From NCBI GenBank assembly GCA_963542015.1, contig CAUTUX010000005.1:14200-78199 (forward strand): a DNA stretch of 64,000 nt, written 5' to 3'. The notes under the pieces were generated by a model. The model saw only the letters and a list, made by a program, of their open reading frames with translations. It was not told where the DNA came from and ran no database searches. Below, in pieces: positions 62,771 to 64,000 of this stretch. Within the stretch, counting starts at the first letter, position 1; each line of letters starts with the position of its first letter. The translations under genes were made by a program, and so were the position numbers. The DNA is from CAUTUX01 sp963542015. Its GTDB lineage: Bacteria > Bacillota > Clostridia > Christensenellales > CAG-917.

Positions 62771-64000
62771 ATGAAGAATAGAAACGAAGCGCTGGCAGCA
62801 GAAAAAAAGCACCTTACATTATTGGAAGATGCTGCTGAGTATTTGGAACATTTTGACATACTTGAAACAATAACGAATGTTGGGAATGATGAAGTTTTTA
62901 CTCCTAGAAAAACATGTGAAATGCTTCTTGATGCATTGCCAGAAGATATTTGGAAGCATTCAGAATATAAATGGCTGAACCCCGCAACGAAGAATGGAGT
63001 ATTTGAAAGGGAGATAGCACTAAGACTTGATGAAGGTCTCAAAGATGAAATTCCAGATGAAGAAACAAGAAGAAAACATATATTGCAAAATATGATTTTT
63101 GCGATAGGGCAAACAAGATTTACCGCAAGTGTGGCAAGACGCACTTTGTATTATTGCTGTGAAGCGAATAGAAAATGTGATGGGAAAAAAATTAATGGGC
63201 ACTATGAGAATGGATATGCTATCGGGAAAGGAACTTGGTTTGATACTGAAGAAGGAAATATATTAACGCCGAATACAGATCACACATATGAGGGCAAAGA
63301 AAAAGAAGAGAAATGTAAATATTGTGGAATATCAAAAAAATCAATATATAATAGTGAAGATCAAATAGAAAAATATGCATACGAATTTATTCATTTTGAT
63401 AAAGATAAAATTCTAGAACATCTTCAAGATCGATTTTTTAAAGGAGACAGAAATATGAAGTTTGATGTAATAATTGGGAATCCACCATATCAAATGAGCG
63501 ATGGAGGTGCTGCAGCAAGTGCGATGCCGATATATCAAAAATTTGTAAAACAAGCGATTGGATTAGGTGCCAAATATATAAGTATGATTATGCCATCAAG
63601 GTGGATGATGTGTGGAAAAGGATTAGATGACTTTAGACAATTTATGATAAATAATGAGTCATTTAGAAAATTATCTGATTTTTTAGATTCAAAAGAGTGC
63701 TTTCCGCATAATGATATTAAAGGTGGTGTGTGTTTCTTTTTATACGATAGAGATTATAATGGGAAAACAGACATAACAGTACATACTGCAAATGGTGAAA
63801 CGAAGAGTTTAAGATATTTAAAAGAAGATGATAATGATATATATGTAAGATATTCTGAGCTAATCACAATAATGCAAAAAGTACAAGGAAATAGTAGTGT
63901 AATGCTTGATACCATAGTCTCTCCTCGAAAGCCATATGGCTTAGAAGGAGAGACTATGGTATCTGCTAAAAAATACGGGTTGCCAGAATTTTGTGACAAA
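62771..64000 (+). CDS. Eco57I-type N6-adenine DNA methyltransferase/restriction protein, 5' part (3' end outside window)
   Basis: 410 codons visible, open at base 64000. Motif X EVFTPRKTCEMLLD (FTP 43-45), a degenerate motif I WLNPATKNGVFEREIA (70-78), a small zinc-like KCKYCG (182-185) and catalytic motif IV DVIIGNPPYQMSDGG (NPPY 237-240). It should methylate adenine in a specific site; whether a nuclease is fused or encoded further on cannot be seen. The coding sequence contains a 56-bp near-perfect palindrome at 63908-63963. Codon use is similar to neighbours, so recent transfer is not obvious. Confidence 0.85.
   Translation, partial: MKNRNEALAAEKKHLTLLEDAAEYLEHFDILETITNVGNDEVFTPRKTCEMLLDALPEDIWKHSEYKWLNPATKNGVFEREIALRLDEGLKDEIPDEETRRKHILQNMIFAIGQTRFTASVARRTLYYCCEANRKCDGKKINGHYENGYAIGKGTWFDTEEGNILTPNTDHTYEGKEKEEKCKYCGISKKSIYNSEDQIEKYAYEFIHFDKDKILEHLQDRFFKGDRNMKFDVIIGNPPYQMSDGGAAASAMPIYQKFVKQAIGLGAKYISMIMPSRWMMCGKGLDDFRQFMINNESFRKLSDFLDSKECFPHNDIKGGVCFFLYDRDYNGKTDITVHTANGETKSLRYLKEDDNDIYVRYSELITIMQKVQGNSSVMLDTIVSPRKPYGLEGETMVSAKKYGLPEFCDK
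63908..63963. repeat. 56-bp near-perfect palindrome within the methyltransferase gene
   Basis: Two perfect 18-base arms (GATACCATAGTCTCTCCT and its inverse) surround, with 3-base unpaired flanks (CGA, AGA), a perfect 14-base palindrome AAGCCATATGGCTT. Both strands therefore encode similar peptides (DTIVSP-KPYG-GETMVS). As RNA or single-stranded DNA it would form a very stable hairpin. Confidence 0.9.

Overview
The window is AT-rich, gene-dense DNA of the kind found in anaerobic low-GC Firmicutes, most likely an uncultured Clostridia lineage. The supporting genes are pyruvate formate-lyase with its activase, an oxygen-sensitive class III ribonucleotide reductase, a reverse rubrerythrin, a Na+-pumping decarboxylase, split transketolase and hrcA-grpE-dnaK-dnaJ. 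No rRNA, tRNA, CRISPR array or insertion sequence was found. Almost everything is ordinary core chromosome; the last 3.4 kb looks accessory (restriction-modification or defence).

Layout. 1-3.7 kb: the 3' end of cysS, signal peptidase I, an alpha/beta-hydrolase-fold protein that lacks a nucleophilic serine, and a divergent exported protein of unknown function. 3.9-10.2 kb: a metabolic block with two SCP2-like proteins, a class III aminotransferase, a peroxiredoxin and split transketolase. 10.6-18.7 kb: translation genes rpsL-rpsG-fusA-tuf, rpmG-secE-nusG, rplK-rplA and rplJ-rplL, with an L10-type leader; rpoB and rpoC are absent from their usual place after rplL. 18.8-26.9 kb: reverse rubrerythrin, an oxaloacetate-decarboxylase-type sodium pump with its own biotin carrier and biotin ligase, secD-secF, and a sugar O-acetyltransferase. 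27.0-30.0 kb: an amino-acid ABC importer whose ATPase carries an insertion of about 190 residues. 30.1-37.8 kb: a six-gene uptake locus (surface protein, two ABC half-transporters, ECF S, T and fused AA) whose order resembles the distal half of the streptococcal sia/hts heme locus. 37.8-40.4 kb: small membrane proteins and a metallophosphoesterase. 40.4-44.5 kb: an anaerobic ribonucleotide reductase cassette (NrdD fused to a redoxin, thioredoxin reductase, NrdG) behind two NrdR-type boxes. 44.7-49.7 kb: pflB-pflA and a U32 peptidase-family protein. 49.8-52.4 kb: pth, rsmI, a TrmN6-like methyltransferase and rplI. 52.8-60.5 kb: the HrcA/CIRCE-controlled chaperone operon with prmA, rsmE and mtaB. 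60.6-64.0 kb: a HipA-like kinase gene overlapping a methyltransferase-like gene and an Eco57I-type adenine methyltransferase that runs off the window.

How the genes work together. The decarboxylase operon makes its own biotin carrier and biotin ligase, so the pump can be assembled from one locus. The NrdD operon appears to supply reductase, redoxin, redoxin reductase and radical activase as a unit. The uptake locus combines an anchored surface protein with two different transporter types. The most unusual items are the insertion in the importer ATPase, the kinase-plus-methyltransferase operon with a 56-bp near-perfect palindrome in its coding sequence, the NrdD-redoxin fusion, and a pair of divergent promoters placed so that both transcripts would start at or next to the ATG.
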